A stretch of DNA of 64,000 nt, from NCBI RefSeq assembly GCF_051106095.1, contig NC_135791.1, positions 5,528,501-5,592,500 on the forward strand. The letters are read 5' to 3'. Positions 1-23,312 of this stretch are shown here, in pieces. How positions within the stretch are numbered: position 1 is the first letter of the stretch; each line of letters starts with the position of its first letter. Made by a program: the position numbers and the translations under genes. The stretch comes from Pogona vitticeps. Taxonomy: Eukaryota > Chordata > Lepidosauria > Squamata > Agamidae. The notes below the pieces were generated by a model. The model made no database searches and was not told the origin of the DNA. It saw nothing but the letters and a program-made list of their open reading frames with translations.

Positions 1-128
1 TCTCCAGCAGGAGCTCTGCCCCGCCTCCTTCACTGGAGTGGGGGCAGGGCCCAGAGCCATGGATCAGCTGTTCGTCCAGGAAACGAACCATGCAGAACTG
101 TCAAACCAGCAGTTCGTGCCCATCCCTG
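1..128. mobile_element. hAT-type MITE, family 'AGAGATGGGCACGAA', truncated by window edge
   Basis: The right end TTCGTGCCCATCCCTG matches the terminal repeat seen at 12311 and 50730. The inner part (CTCCAGCAGG ... GGGGGCAGGGC) resembles the copies at 12180-12270 and 35620-35660. It lies in the LYPLA2 intron upstream of the first visible exon. Confidence 0.55.
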
Positions 129-502
129 CTTGTTTCCTTTTAAAGCTTAGCACGTACCTTATGGCATTAGTCTTCCTGCTGCAGAGCCGAGCTGATTGGG
201 TGCCCAAGGAAAGCTGGGTGTATGGTTTTCCTTGTGCTCCTTCCCACAATGCACAGCCCACCTCCTCCGTGTTGCATTTCCCCATGACCTTTGACACCGC
301 AGGCCTTGCTCGGGGGGGGGTAGGGGGGATATAAAGCTCTCTGAAACACACGTCATTTGGGAACAGAGAAAACCATGTGAATCTGTGCCAACAGGCTTTG
401 TTTTCCCTGATTTATGGTGTATGCAACAGAACATTTGGCCACAAGCACACAGAGCCACTGGTACTGCCACCTTGAACTTCTGTTCTCTCTCTCTTTTTTT
501 AA

Positions 503-2826
<2,324 letters not shown>

Positions 2827-3405
2827 ACAGAACTACTCCAGACTGTTGGTGGGGAGAGGAGACGGGGGTCGCCCCTGGCGGCCTTTCACCCTTGACCTCC
2901 TGGTTGCAATCGGAAGCCACGGCAATCCATCTCCACTCCGGCTGGTTTCTTTTCTCTGGCCTCCCCCCTCCCTCCTGCACTGTGCTCCCCTCCTGTGCTG
3001 AGGGAGGGGGCGCCCCTCTCCTCCTCTACACGGAGCGAAGGTACAGAGCGGTTTTAAGGTACACCTGAGATCCTGACGTGACTGCATTCCTTGCAAATCC
3101 ATATTTTTGGTCACCTGAGTCCAGTCTTTCCCTCCTCTCTCTCTTTCTCTCTGTCCTCCTCCCTTCCCAACAACACTTACTGCAGCAGTGAGCTGGATGG
3201 TAGCCAAAGGCTTAGAGCAAAAGGTATTATGGGATTGTGCTCAGTATTGCTGGGGAGTATTTGCAAAGCATCCGTGCTCCCTTGAGGGTCTTTATTCCCC
3301 CCCCACCCGTCAGTGCATTTTCCTTCTCTGTCACGGCAGAAGCTTTTTCCAGCTTGTATCTCATAGGAACCATCTTCCTGGTGCGGGCAGAGTCGGATCC
3401 TTTCT

Positions 3406-3486
3406 CTCCTTTCCCTCCTTTCCTTCCTTCCTTCCTTCCTTCCTTCCTTCCTTCCTTCCTTCCTTCCTTCCTTCCTTCCTTCCTTC
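3406..3486. repeat. (TTCC)n microsatellite
   Basis: About 16 uninterrupted TTCC units preceded by degenerate CT-rich sequence, in the probable LYPLA2 3' UTR. Confidence 0.97.
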
Positions 3487-5113
3487 GTCCTCTGTACCTT
3501 AGTCTCTGCTTCAGAATCCCGGCAGTCTCTGAGGAGGAGGAGGAGCAGTAGCAGAAACGGAGGAGTGGCTGTAGGGTGCCTTCCCAACGCATCCTGGAAC
3601 TGCTCCCTAGTTGATCCTCCTGTACTCTCCAGCGTGCTCAGCACTCGCGGGGCGTATCGGAGTGGCAGGTGGTTGGACGGCTGGCGCAGCCCAGGGGCCC
3701 CCGCCCACCGGGAGTTCCTGCCACGTTGTGTCTTTTAAAGGGCAAAACTAGTAAATTTTACAGTCCATTCCTGCTCCTGTCTTCCCTCTGCGCGCTGGGC
3801 CCCTCTCGCTTGTAGCCACGTAGGTGGAGCAGAGGCCAGGGGAGCGTCTGGACTCAAGAGGCAGCCCCCACCCCAGCTCTGAGCAGCGCCCTCACCAGCA
3901 GTCACGGGCTCCTCTTGCCGCTGAGGCAGGGCCTCGGGGGGTGGGGTGCGGCTGCCTCACCCAGGGCGCCCGCTCGGCTGCCCCTTGCCCATCCGTTGTG
4001 AGCAGAGCTGCCAAGCAGAGGGATCCCTCCTGGCCTGGGTGGCCGGTGCCTTCAGGGGTGGGGGAGAGACAGCTCCGTGTGCGTCTTGTCTCGTCTGTCT
4101 GGTTTTGCATAGCTCCTCTCCCCCAGGAGGCAGGCTCTGCTGTTCATGCCCAGCACGGAGGCTGTGCTGTTGACGAGCAGGTTCCCTTAACCCCTCTTTC
4201 CCCTCCGATAGTCTTGCAGCCAGGAACAGCAGTATCTTCTTCTAAGGGAGATGTTTTTTAAAAATCTTCTTTTCACTTTCTGGAGAAGGGCCACCCTTGC
4301 CTCCTGAGCGACCCTCACACCCGGCTCTTTGGTGCCAACTTCCTCCGTTCACTTCCTGTCCAATCTCCCTTCTGCGGTTGGCAGCGGCTACAGGAGAGCT
4401 GCCGCCAGCGCCACTAGGACAGGGTTGATGGACCTTCGGCACCCCAGACATTTTGGACTACAGTTCCTAGCATCCCTAGCTTGTATGGCCAGTGGTCAAG
4501 GACTGTGGGAGTTGTAGTCCACATCATCTGGAGCACCCAAGCTTCTCCATCTCTTTCTCTTTCACCACCACAATCTTTAAGATCCTGCTCTCAAGAGCTT
4601 GGAAGAAAATTCCTTTTTTTAAAGAGTACAAATTCTGAAACGTACACGCACACGCGCACACCCCAGCCAGAATGAGACAGTTGGAGGAGGTGTTCTGAGA
4701 ACTAGTAGCCAGGGAGGGGGAAAAACACACCCCACTTTACCAAGATCTGATACAGCAAAGGGTTTATGCGTGGGGGTGTGTGTTATAAGGCCATTTTTGT
4801 TCACCCATAACTCGCCCTGTCCCTTCCAAACCTTTCACCCTCCTGGCTCCCTCTCCTGCTTCTGGCACAAGGCTGCCCGACTTGCCCCTTGCCCAGCGGC
4901 TGCAGCCCCCTTCCTGCAGCATGAAATTGGGATTAACTGGGCTGTGGGACCAAGCTCGGCTTCCGCCCAAAGCGAAAGCCTCCACCTTTCTTGACGGTGG
5001 CTCTGTGGAGGGCCCAGGGAGAAGCCTTCTCCCCTCTGTATCCTTCTCTCCGCAGCTGATGGGGCACTGGTTGCCCTTCTGCCAGTTTCAGGAACCGCCT
5101 CCATCTCGTCCCA

Positions 5114-5119
5114 AATAAA
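5114..5119 (+). terminator. Candidate poly(A) signal of LYPLA2
   Basis: Canonical AATAAA, the first one downstream of the LYPLA2 stop on the plus strand. A GT/T-rich stretch follows only loosely. Confidence 0.4.
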
Positions 5120-5135
5120 GCTAGGTTGGCCGCTT

Positions 5136-8100
5136 TTAGCCCAAGCTCACACCATCGGAAAAGGCGGCTGGAGGGGGAAGGGTTTCAGGGCCAAGGTGGT
5201 TCAGAACAGGCTGGAGAGTTTGCGGGGGGCAGGCGGGGGTTCTTCGTCACCCATTCCCGCCACAAGAGCCGAAAGCAGTATTTTATTTGGGGGGCTTGGA
5301 TCCTCCGTGGCCCCCTCTGCAGTTGGACATACCAGGAGGCAGAAGCCCCCAGGCCTGGTCTTGCTCGTGCAGTAGAATTAACTGGTAAAATCCCGAGGCA
5401 AGGGAGCGAACGGAACCATTCAGCAACAACAGTGTGTGCGTTTTCGAGGGCTTCACTACATGTTTATTTTAATCATCCCCACAAGTAATATACAGGCCCT
5501 CAACACAGAGGTTCTGGCCAACCCTTCTTCCTGCCTTGAGGACCACCTACCTACTTGCAGGCAGCACCTGTGTTTGTTGTTTTCCACACGGGGTGGAAAG
5601 AGTAGTTTTGTATCGTGCAGCAGAAAGAAGACCTCATTTTTTTTCCTGCTTTCTGCTGCATCCTGTAGCCCAGGCCTCACTTTTCTGCACACAAGAGGAG
5701 TGGGCGGGCAGGTGGGCAGCCACAGAAAACCCAAGCTTCTGGTTAGGGTGGCCGTTGCCGCCCTCCTTCCTTTTAGAGGCTTAAGACGTAGCGGCTGTAA
5801 AATGGATTGTTGGGCGTAGCGATGTCCAGACGAGCGTTCTGCTTTCCGCTGGCACCACCTCCATCTTGGCGGGACCTTTGTCAAAGCGATGACCCATCTG
5901 ACCTGCGGACCAGAGGCTTTTTTTTCTGGAGGGCGCGTGTTAAGAACGAGGAAGCCAAAGGAAGACGGCCACTTCTCTCTGTCCCCTGCACAGGCTTCTT
6001 TATTCTCTTCCCGCCCTCTTTCCTTTTGTCTTCCTCATGTCATTTTTATTTTATTTTGTGTGTGTGTGTGTGTGTTCCACTGACATTAAACAAACACAAC
6101 TGTGGAGTGTCTTACCTTGTTGTTTCTTCAGTGTAGTTCAGGCATCTCGGCTTCTCCGCAGTTAAGAAGATGGTGTAAAGGGTTATTATTATTTTTTAAT
6201 GCCACTTCTCACGCCTGCCTGATAAGCGGCTTGGAGATCCTTCTCTTAGAGAAACTGAGCTGGCAGGAGAAAGTGCCAGCTTGGTTCTCGGCATCCATGG
6301 GCTTCATGTGCAAGCTGGGATTTGAGCGGCAGAAGGTATCTCTGCCGCCTCCCCACTGCCACCTCATTCAGCAGAGTCCCTCTGTGCAGGGCTAGCAGGG
6401 GCTGCGATCTTGCTCGGAGGGGCTACCGGAGAGAAGAACAATTAGGGAACCCTGTCTCTGCGTTGCATGTATCTAAATGTGGGTCCACCCCACTACAGGG
6501 TTTCCAGACTGGTCTGTGCCCTGCGTGGTGAGCCTCCCATATTGTTCGGAGGGGAACCGAGTTGGATTTTTCCTCTCTTAAAACAAAGTTTCCAATCTTC
6601 AGACTATTTCTAAAGCCAGAAAAGTCCAGGGAAACTCTTATCTGAAGGGTAAGGTTCGCTGCTGTTCCATGCAAATAATTGGAGAGGGTTCCCCCCCCCT
6701 TTTCCCCATCTCGTTCAGTTCTGGTTTCCTTGGTTAGCCGTGGCTTTCCACAGTTCTCTTGTGGCTCTGTTGACCGGGTTGTTGTTGCAACTGGAAATGC
6801 CAGGGCCCGATCCTGGACGTTCTGTATGCAAAGGGGGTGTGTGTGTCTCCGAGGCCGTTGCCTTTTCCATCTGGGCAACACATAGCACGGCCCCAGCACC
6901 ATCATCAGAACAGCAGATTTTGTCAGGCTCAAGAGGTGGTACTCAGCAAAAACGTTGAGGGAGTTGGGCATTTCGCTCGAGCCTGGTCTAAGAACTGAAT
7001 GCAAGACTCAGCCAGTTCGTTCTGTCGACCTCTGGCCTTGAGGAACACTTGGGCATTTTCCACCCTGAGGGTAACGAAGAGCTAATTGGACTCTGCTGTA
7101 CCGAAATGCTCTTCGTTGAAGTTTTGCACGCCTGGCTTGGAGACCGAAGGATTCCCTCCCGCTGGCCCAAACAGAGCCACTGAAGAAGTCCTCGAGCGCC
7201 GCTTTCACCATCATCAGGATGCGCTTGCCTGTTAACTGCTGGTGCTGCAATAAAAGCTGGAAGTGAACCTAGTATTAGCCTAATAGTGCGCAGTAGTCAT
7301 TACAAACACACACACAAACACACATCTCGCCGTTCAACTTTCTTGCCTCAGGTCAACAGAGGTGCACTGGCTAGGTGACATTTTGCTCAAGGGAGTTCCG
7401 CAGGCAGAGCGCTCCCTGGGGCAGGGGTGGGAGCCCTGAAGCCCTTGGGCTAAAGCTGGCCCTCTGGGCATCTCCTGTCTAGCCTTCTGGATGCTCCTGG
7501 GATGCTCCTAGTGGCTTTTCCAGGACACCACCATGTGGCATTCCTCCAGGCAGCTTCTTTCTCCTCTTCTATAAATGAAATGTCTCACTGACTTGGAGAG
7601 TGGGGGGAGTTTTGGACCAAACTGATGCCACCCACTCTTTCACACACACACCCCGGAGTGTGGCCTCCAAGATCTGGTCTGCAGTTATATTCGGCTTGGG
7701 AAAAAAGGTCCTCCCCTTTGCTTTGGTGGCCCTGCAGCAAGACCACCTCTGTTGAGCGCCAGCAAAAGGTGGATCTCGACATCATCGGTTTCCATCAAGG
7801 GGGTAGAGGTGGGTGGGGACCTCTGGCCGTCGAGAGGTTGAACTGTTAACTCCCATCTTGACCAGTTTGGAAGGGTTTGTGGGATTAAATAGTCCAAAAT
7901 GTCTGGGATTTTTTTTTTAAGTGGGTTGGGTATCCATATTCACATTAGTTTCTGGCATCCAGTTGTTTGTTCCCGCTCTGGAGACGAGACTCAGAAGAAC
8001 CCTCCTGCTCCCCTTTATTTACAGGAGCGAGTGAACGCCAGCCAGGCCAGGGCTGCCATTTAGGAAGCAAATGATATTTCCGTCACAACAGAGGGATAGC

Positions 8101-9476
8101 TTTCTAGTTGGCCTTTATTCTGAAACTTGCACCTGATTATTTTATTTCTGCTCTCCATGGAAGAGCCAATGTCCACCCCTTGTTTGCTCACATTCCCCCA
8201 GTGTTTCTTCCATCCTGTCAAGAGACCGCTGATAACTGGGTCCTTTTTCCTTTGAGAAAGGGCCACAAACGGCACCGTTGCTGGCGCTCCAGATCATCTT
8301 GGCTTCACCCCATCCTGGCCCCCTCCAGATGTTACAGGGACTTTCCAGCTGACCCTGGATGAGAATGGCTTGTGGAGGGGGGTGCGGTTTAGTCTTGCTC
8401 TTGTTTTTTTGAACAGGGATGGGTTTGAGATGGACAACAAGATTGACAGGGTCTGACCTACCAATGTCATGGAAGAATGTGATCCGGATGGATTGTGGAA
8501 CTGTAGCCATCATCTTCACCCGGTAGTCCTTAAAGAGGGTTTCTAGCAAAATTTGGGAAGTGCTTTCTAAAAAGAAAAGGCTGCTGAAAAGTGGTCACAT
8601 CCACTGTTACAGGTAAGAGGCAGTAAAGAGCATTAGAGACATTGCCTAGATCTTCTCTCTACTGAGCTCTCAAGGTGTGGCCTATATAACTCTCCTGTCT
8701 TCCCATGTTATTTTTACAGCTCAGCCCAAGGGTGCCCACGTTTTTGTGGGAATGAGAACCTCGGCCCCACCAGTTCTAGTCTAGCACCCTAACCCCTGTG
8801 CCACACTATCCAAGAACACAAAGAAACCCACCATCCTCTAGTGGCCAGTTCTGGTAACTTCATCTTTTAAAATATAGATTTCCCGAGATTTTTCTATAAA
8901 TATAATATTTTTGGACCATGGATAAGCGAATCAGCAGATACTGAGCCAGTGGATAAGTGGGTCCTACTGTGGTTCTGCTTATAGAAAAACAACAAAACCT
9001 GCTTTGAAACCCTGAGCTAACCAACCAGCTTGAACTCATCCTTACAGAGAAGAAGAGAGGGTCCCACGGGATTGGTTCACTCGTCTGATAGGACTTTGGT
9101 TCTAGTTTGGAGGGCGCTAATTGCCTTTTAAAAATCAAGGAGGGTAAAACTGGATGCTACAATGAGTATGCCAAGAAGAAGGGGTCCTCAGCATCTTGCT
9201 TGAGCCACCAGAACATGGAAGTTGGTCGTTCACTCCTGATGACCACTCATAAAACAAAGCAAGTACATCTGCAGATTAAAGATGATTTAAAAAACAAAAA
9301 AACAGTGGGATTGCAATCAAGCAGGTTTTTAACACTTTAGGAATGGCTGTTTCTCGCCCACAATGGCTATTTCAACCGTAAACAAAAGATGAGCAACTGC
9401 TTCGAAATGTTGACCCTCAAACATGGAGTGGCACCATCCGGGTCAACTTTCTCTACTGCAGAATCCTAGTTGTATT
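5136..9476. other. Convergent intergenic region between LYPLA2 and GALE; no gene seen
   Basis: About 4.3 kb between the two 3' ends. I find no splice-supported exon or conserved frame. It holds a short (TG)n tract at 6057-6076, another plus-strand AATAAA at 7249 (a possible distal LYPLA2 end), SINE-end fragments near 8755-8820 and part of a pogo-like element at 8830-8969. Open frames here are short and chance-like. Confidence 0.6.
8830..8969. mobile_element. Pogo/Tigger-like MITE fragment, family 'CAGTAGGACCC'
   Basis: It contains the family's inner motif CTAGTGGCCAGTTCTGGTAA and ends GGATAAGTGGGTCCTACTG, the right terminal repeat. The left end is missing or decayed. Confidence 0.6.
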
Positions 9477-9486
9477 TTTATTTATT
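9477..9486 (-). terminator. GALE: Candidate poly(A) signals of GALE
   Basis: Two overlapping AATAAA hexamers on the minus strand (TTTATT on plus at 9477 and 9481), about 580 bp past the GALE stop. They are the first canonical signals I see downstream. Confidence 0.4.
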
Positions 9487-10067
9487 TTTTTGCTGGTCCT
9501 GTTCACAAATGTTCAGTCTCATCAGCCTGCACAACCAAAACAGACGTCCATTGAATAAGCATTATTTTTTAAAAAACGAGAGTTTTATAATTTAGAAACA
9601 GGAAGCCATGGAATGATCAAGATTAAAGACCTCAGGGGCACATTAATACCCCGACCTCCTTCCCTGTCAGCATCTCCCATCTCCTCTGAGCCTCGAATGC
9701 TAAAGAGCTAGCAGCTGGGGTCTGAAAAAAAGGGGGGCAGAGAGAGAGGCACAAAAATGGTCCCTGGAGAGATGAGAAGTATGTTGCGCAGTGATACAGT
9801 CTCTGGTAGCCCTTAAGTCACTTTTTGGGGACGCAGAAGGCATGAGTTTCTTGCTCCCCGATCTGGATCAGCCGGGCTGGCACTGAAGGGAGGCAGAAGG
9901 AGCAGAATAATAGCCAGAGGGCAAATGGGGGAGATGGAGAAAGGATGAGAAAACACAAGCGGGAGCCACCATCTTTCCTGAGTGAGAAGCTAACCAGTCC
10001 TTTGGAAGTGTACCAGTGTAGCAACAGTGCCTACGTTGTGATGGGAAGGGGCGCCAAGGTCCAGATG

Positions 10068-17791
<7,724 letters not shown>

Positions 17792-19021
17792 CTACACTTC
17801 CCCCATTAAGGTCAGGTGGTGTTTTTTTGGGGTTCCCAGGCTTTGAAATGGCTCTCTCTCACACACGCACTCACTCACTTTCAATGCCCCAGTTGCTTCC
17901 AAGGGTGCGGTTTCCAGATCATCTTGCTGGAGATTGTGCATAGCGCTACACTGATAGACTCATGACTTCCTATGACGGGTAAGAGGAAGGCTAACCTTTG
18001 TGTCAACTGAATGTAGGGATGGGAAATGCTGGCAGGTCTGGGAGGAAGGAAATTTCCTGCCCTAGGGATTCTCTACAGACTCCCTGGACTCTCCCCCCCC
18101 CCACGGCAAAAAACCTAAAGTAGAAACCAAGCAGAATCAAAGCAGCTAGAAGTCCACATCCAGTTTTGAACCATGAGTATTTTGGGGGCAGCGGGTATAG
18201 TTAGAAGATGAAACACTATTCCTTGAGACTTCCCGTGCTATGATTCACCTCCCGCCCCCTGGGAAACTCTTTTGGGCCAGGGGAGGCTGAGCAGGCAGAC
18301 CTAGCTTTTCTAGGGTGAGGCGCATGGGGTTCAGCGCCACACTTTGCCCATCCTGACTTAAGTCTAGGGAAGGGGAAGGATCTACAGTAATGCTGAAAGA
18401 ATCTGGCCAAGCCCTTAGTACACCAAGATCCATCCTGTTTTTCCTCCTGGAACAGAGGGTGAGGGCTGCTAGCATCACAAGACAGCTTCCCCAAAAACAC
18501 ACAACCTCTGGGAGGTGGGCAGAACAGCCTCCATGAAAGAGGTTACTGTCCGTCAGCCCTCTGAGGAGCAAGGCGGGGGCCTCAATGGGAAAAGATGGGA
18601 GCAAGGTGGGGTGTGTGTTTGTGTGGCAGCAGGGGGGTGTTTCATGTTGAAAGGGTGCCTTCAGGAGGAGACACACCTTCCCTCCCGAGCTGACTCGGCG
18701 GAGTGTCTGCCTGGAACAGAGGCCCTCATAGTACGAGCCAAGAAGAGGACGCTAAGCTAACAAACCGCTCACTCAGGATGGCAGTGAAAAAAATTGTCTG
18801 CTAACACACACATCCACAACGCATGGACAAGCATGCCATGTATGGGCTTCCCCCCCCCTTGAGATGTGTGTAGAAACACCCCAGAAGGGGGTACAGCTCA
18901 AAACTCAGCCGCACGGCTGAGCAGCCTTAGGCACATCACTACCCACGTCTATAAAATGGGAAGATGGGGACTTCCTCTTGATTATAGTCCAAATTCTCAT
19001 GCTTTGCTTCTGAGCAAACTA

Positions 19022-19187
19022 CCATATTTTTTGCTCCATAAGACGCACCTTTCCATAAGACACACCAATTTTTTAGGAGAAGAAAACAGGAAAATATAAT
19101 CTGTTTTCTTCCCTCCGTAAGACGCACAGACTTTCCACCCCCCTGTTTTGTGAGAAAAAAGTGTGTCTTATGGTGCGAAAAATACGG
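19022..19187. mobile_element. 166-bp TA-flanked palindromic MITE
   Basis: The left end CCATATTTTTTGCTCCATAA and right end TTATGGTGCGAAAAATACGG are inverted repeats with TA on each side (19020-19021, 19188-19189), as in Tc1/mariner-like insertions. A second internal AAGACGCAC motif repeats at 19040 and 19120. Confidence 0.75.
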
Positions 19188-21186
19188 TAATCGAATTCGC
19201 AAACTCTGGCTCTGTAGCCATTGGGCTACCCAGCAGTTCTAAACCCGACCAGAGATCTTGAATGCTGCCATTTCATCTCACCCATCATCCACAAGTCTGC
19301 TACCATCTCTCCCCATCTCCTCCCACTAAGAGTTACCGCCAGAGGCAACTGGGTCGTGCCACCCAGTTCTATGCTGTAAATACATCCCGCCGTCTGTAAA
19401 CTAGCCTGGGTTGGGTGGAATCAGTTCCCCCTTTTAACTCCCCCCTCCATTTTCCTTATCTTAATCCGTTTTCTCTCCCGTACTGAATTATATATTGCAA
19501 ACTCCTTGGGGCAGGGACCTGTCTTTTTGTACTAAGTAAAACTGCATGCTGTGCAGCGTGTGTTCACTTCCTGAATCATCCTTCTCCACCCTGATGCTCC
19601 TTGGTGGTGCCTGGACTACAACGGCCACCATCTGACTGGGGACAGTGGAACTTGTAATCCACACACTGCCAGAGTGGAGGAAGACAGATGTAAATTAATT
19701 TCAAAAAGCGACGCCAAAGCAAACGGGAGCAACCGGACGGAAAGAAAATCTTGTACCCCTGCATTTCTTGCTCAACTATTTAATGTCTAGACGGCTGGGA
19801 AGGAGAACTGAAATGTGGAAGAACTCAAGGATGGGCAAGTGAGCACAATTTTTCCCTCCAGGGTAGAAAAAAAAAACTTATCAAAAACACAAAACAGAAA
19901 CAGATACCAAACGTATCTGGCAAAGAGGAGGTAATTTGAGTATACAGGTCTTTTCAGGACTGCCTATTTAAAAAAAGGCAGGTGGGGATTTGGCCCATAA
20001 ATTTATTTAATCAAACAGAGCATCTGGGTTTATTTTTTAAAAAAATTCATTATTAGCCAAAACAGGAGCTCTGATGACTATCTGTTTTCTCCCTGGCCAG
20101 TTCTCTTGTCTGGACAGGCCATCCGTTCAGACCTTCTGAGACTGGCCTGGTGTAATTTTGCTCCTCCGCCCACAGTCTGCATCCAAAACCATATTTTCGG
20201 TCCATTTCTGTTTGCTTCATCCCTTTCGCCCTTTGCTGCAGGATGATTAATATGTAAGCTTGTACTGGCAAGACAGACAACAGATACCAGTCCTTTGATA
20301 TTGCCTCCAGCAATAGCGCCAGCCTCCCTCCCATCCTTAAGAAGCAGGGGAGAACTTTTCTTTTTCATGCACGGATCCTGCCCCTCTGTTTTTACCACCA
20401 GCCAGAGCTTTTCCAACACAACAGCTGGCGCTTTTCTTATCAGTGGATTTCTATGCCTGGAAAAACATCATTTGCTCTACTCCAGTTTGCCAGATGGCTT
20501 GTTAAAAGCAGAGGACTCCAGGCAGTAAAAAGATTAAAATAAAATAAAACAGGTCCTTTGACTCTGGAATTCCTGGCTCTTTAGGGAACTAGAATCAAGA
20601 TCAGCACCAGTTTAGCCTTGCTTCCTGCCCTGCAAAGTATGTCGAACCGGTTATGCAGAACAGGCAGGTGGGGGCTGGCTACGTGGCCAGCGTGTCTCAA
20701 GGAACAGGATGCGGATATCAAAATCACACAATCTCAGATCCAAGATCAAACAGGTGGCATTCTCCAGAGCATGATGGTGTTGTCTAATTATTAACAAGTG
20801 ACAAGTTTTCTTTTCCACTATGTTTTTTTTCCCAGCTCACCATCTAGTTTAAGAGATGCACCAAGGGGTGTGACAAGGCAGGAGCAAATTCCAGACTTCT
20901 GGAGGTCGAATGACAACCCTCAGCTTTCTCCCGTTCCTGGTTAGAGCTGTTCGGAACCGCAAGCCAAGACCGCCTGGAGAGGAACGGGCTGCCCAGCAAG
21001 CCGTGCACAACCGTGCACAATCAGCACAGCCAGGAATTCTGGATTCGGGACCCACCTTCGGGAACTGAAATGTAACCTTAGGAGATACTTTACGTGTTCA
21101 GGCGATAAAGAAGCAGAGCTTGGAACGGTTCCTTTTTTGAACCACAACTCCCAGAATCCCCCATCATGTGGGATTTTGTAGGAGTA

Positions 21187-21893
21187 TAGTAGGACCGTGG
21201 TATTCACAAAGGATTGCTTTCAAACTCCCCCGCGGATACCGGAACATTTTTATAATTTATATCCCGCCCATCTAGACCGAAGTCCACTCTGGAAAGCCAT
21301 ACATTGCATGGTCTCCAGCTGCCTCTAGTGGCCAGTTCTGATAAATACACCTTGGAAATACATATACAGTACTGTACAGTACAGTGGTGCCCAGCTTGAC
21401 ATCGATAATCCGTTCCAGGAAAATCGCTGTTAAGCGAAATTGTCGTCAAGTGGGGTAAAAACCCAACTGAAAACTGGCTAATGCGTTCCAATGGGGAAAT
21501 ACCTCATTGTCCAGCGAAGATCCCCCATAGAGAACCACCGATCAGCTGTTTAAAATTGCTGTTGTCTGAAGCAGGGGTCCGGAAAGCAGACATTTTGCGA
21601 AGGGAGGGGACCCATTTTGCGGAACCCGAAAAATCATTGTTTGCGAACAAACAGTTCACAAAACAGGCTCCTAATCAACGTCAAGCAAAAAAACTCAGTT
21701 GGAACCGTCGTTTTGCAATCGCAATAGTGATCACAAAAAACTCATCGTAAAGCGATTTCGTCTAATGGGGTCGTCGTCAAGCAGGGCACCACTGTACTGT
21801 AAATACATATTCAGGGGAGTGTTATTTAGTATTTTCAGGCAGTGGTTAAGTGAATCAGTGGATACTGTTCCCGTGGATGGCGGGGTCCTACTC
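21187..21893. mobile_element. Pogo/Tigger-like MITE (family 'CAGTAGGACCC') split by a nested element
   Basis: The left end AGTAGGACCGTGGTATTCAC and right end GATGGCGGGGTCCTACT are its terminal repeats, and CTAGTGGCCAGTTCTGATAA is the shared inner motif. A second element occupies 21382-21794. Without it the host copy is about 290 bp, close to the 243 bp of the intact copy at 28063-28305. Confidence 0.8.
21382..21794. mobile_element. Nested pogo/mariner-like element, family 'CAGTGGTGCC', TA duplication
   Basis: Terminal repeats CAGTGGTGCCCAGCTTGACA and GTCAAGCAGGGCACCACTG lie between TA dinucleotides at 21380-21381 and 21795-21796. It is 413 bp long, close to the 418-bp copy at 48018-48435. 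It is younger than its host element. Confidence 0.85.
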
Positions 21894-23127
21894 TCGTATT
21901 TCCCTATCCCCCAACCCAAAATGCTCTCCCAAGCTCTGCTATGAAGGAGGACAAGTGGCAGTGACTCAACTCAAGAAGAAAAACCACCCTCTAGCAAAAC
22001 AGGGGTGGCAGGAAGGAACTGACCGAGGGAAAGACATTATAAAGAAGCATTATGAAGAGCGAGGTGGAAAAATCTGGGCAGGAGGAGAAAACGGTGACTC
22101 AGCCCGTTGGTGCTGCTTTTTTTGGCCGTGGTTTCACAGCCGTCACGCCCATGGATTCAGGTTTGGCCAATCTCCCCTAGACAAACCCCTCTGGGTTCAA
22201 ACTGCCCCTGTCTTGGGAGAGGGAAAAGTCAGAGGAATCAAGGCCGTCCAGCTTTGGTTGATTCATCGCCCACATTTAATGGGCAAGGGGAAACTTTCCT
22301 CCTTCGGCTGGAGAGCTTGGCATGCCCCGTGGGCAACCTGGAAGGGGGAACGAAAGAGGAGACGCCAACGGTCGAAGGGGGAAAGTGAAGCTGTCCATCA
22401 CATTGGGATCCGGGGAGCCGTGGGGGGGTGCCCCATGGAGCTATAAGGAGAAGCAGGCTGGGGGGGGGTCACTCTGGCTTCTGGCATCATGAGCATAGGT
22501 TAGGGACCCACCTCTTAACCTCAGACCATTACACCTGGTGGGACACAACAGAGTGAAAGGAGAGGCAAACGGTTCTGCCAACTAAACTGACCCAGCGATG
22601 AGTCACAGGTCCCTATTTTAGAGGACAAAATGAATGGCTACGTTCATGAATGGCGAGGTCTGGCTGTGGCCACCTTGCGCTCCGGCCTCGCCTGCCTTCA
22701 GCATGGGGACAGAGAAGGTCCATCCCTCCAGATCCCACTGGGCTTCAGGTCCCGTCTCCCCACATCACTGGCCATGCAGGCTAGGGACGATGGGAGATGT
22801 AGTCCAGAAACACCCAAAGGCTGCACACGGTCCACCTCTGGCCAAAGAGGTTCCCAAGAACACAGCCCTCGCTCTGAAAACCAGCCTGATCGCTTCACCT
22901 CGGACATGCCTGGAGACCAGCAAAATACCAAACCTCCATCCACCACTTTTTTCTAACAGTCAAGCATCACCTCAGTTACTTTAAAGAACAATTTTTTATG
23001 GCATAAGACTCTGAGAACCGTGTTGTTAGTCTGGTCGGCAGTGATTACAAAGTGTCCTAAAATTGGCTATTCCCTCTTGCGTACGAATTTTCACCACAGC
23101 TAGCAGCGACAGAGTATGTGCCATGCC

Positions 23128-23312
23128 CTTGGTTATGCGTCATCGAGTCAGAGCTGACTTAGGGTGACCCTTCGTAGGGCTTTGAACGTACGTGAGATAT
23201 TTAAGGAGTGGCTTGACTGGTTTCCATGCCCCCAGTGAGCTTTCCACAGCGGAGCAGGGATTCGAACCCACGCCTCCCGAGTCTAATCACTACACCACAT
23301 TGGAAGAGCAGG
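23128..23312 (-). mobile_element. tRNA-derived SINE with Bov-B-like tail
   Basis: Read on minus: GTGGTGTAGTGATTAGACTC (A-box region), GTGGGTTCGAATCCC (B box), then a body ending TAAGTCAGCTCTGACTCGAT. This is the usual squamate tRNA-SINE structure. GALE intron 1. Confidence 0.75.

Larger units (their letters stand above)
2827..5135 (+). other. LYPLA2: Probable 3' UTR of LYPLA2
   Basis: No open frame with gene-like character follows the LYPLA2 stop. The first clear AATAAA is at 5114-5119, giving a 3' UTR of about 2.3 kb. The stretch contains a (TTCC)n microsatellite and a decayed interspersed repeat near 4425-4540 with inverted 'ACTACAGTTCC / GGGAGTTGTAGTCC' arms. The extent is inferred from the poly(A) signal alone. 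Confidence 0.45.

Noticed and set aside
3177-3644. KEGRKEGRK-type frame
   Set aside because: Product of the (TTCC)n microsatellite.
6423-7004. 193-codon minus-strand frame in the LYPLA2-GALE interval
   Set aside because: No recognisable domain, composition is like neighbouring non-coding DNA, and there is no promoter or exon structure around it.
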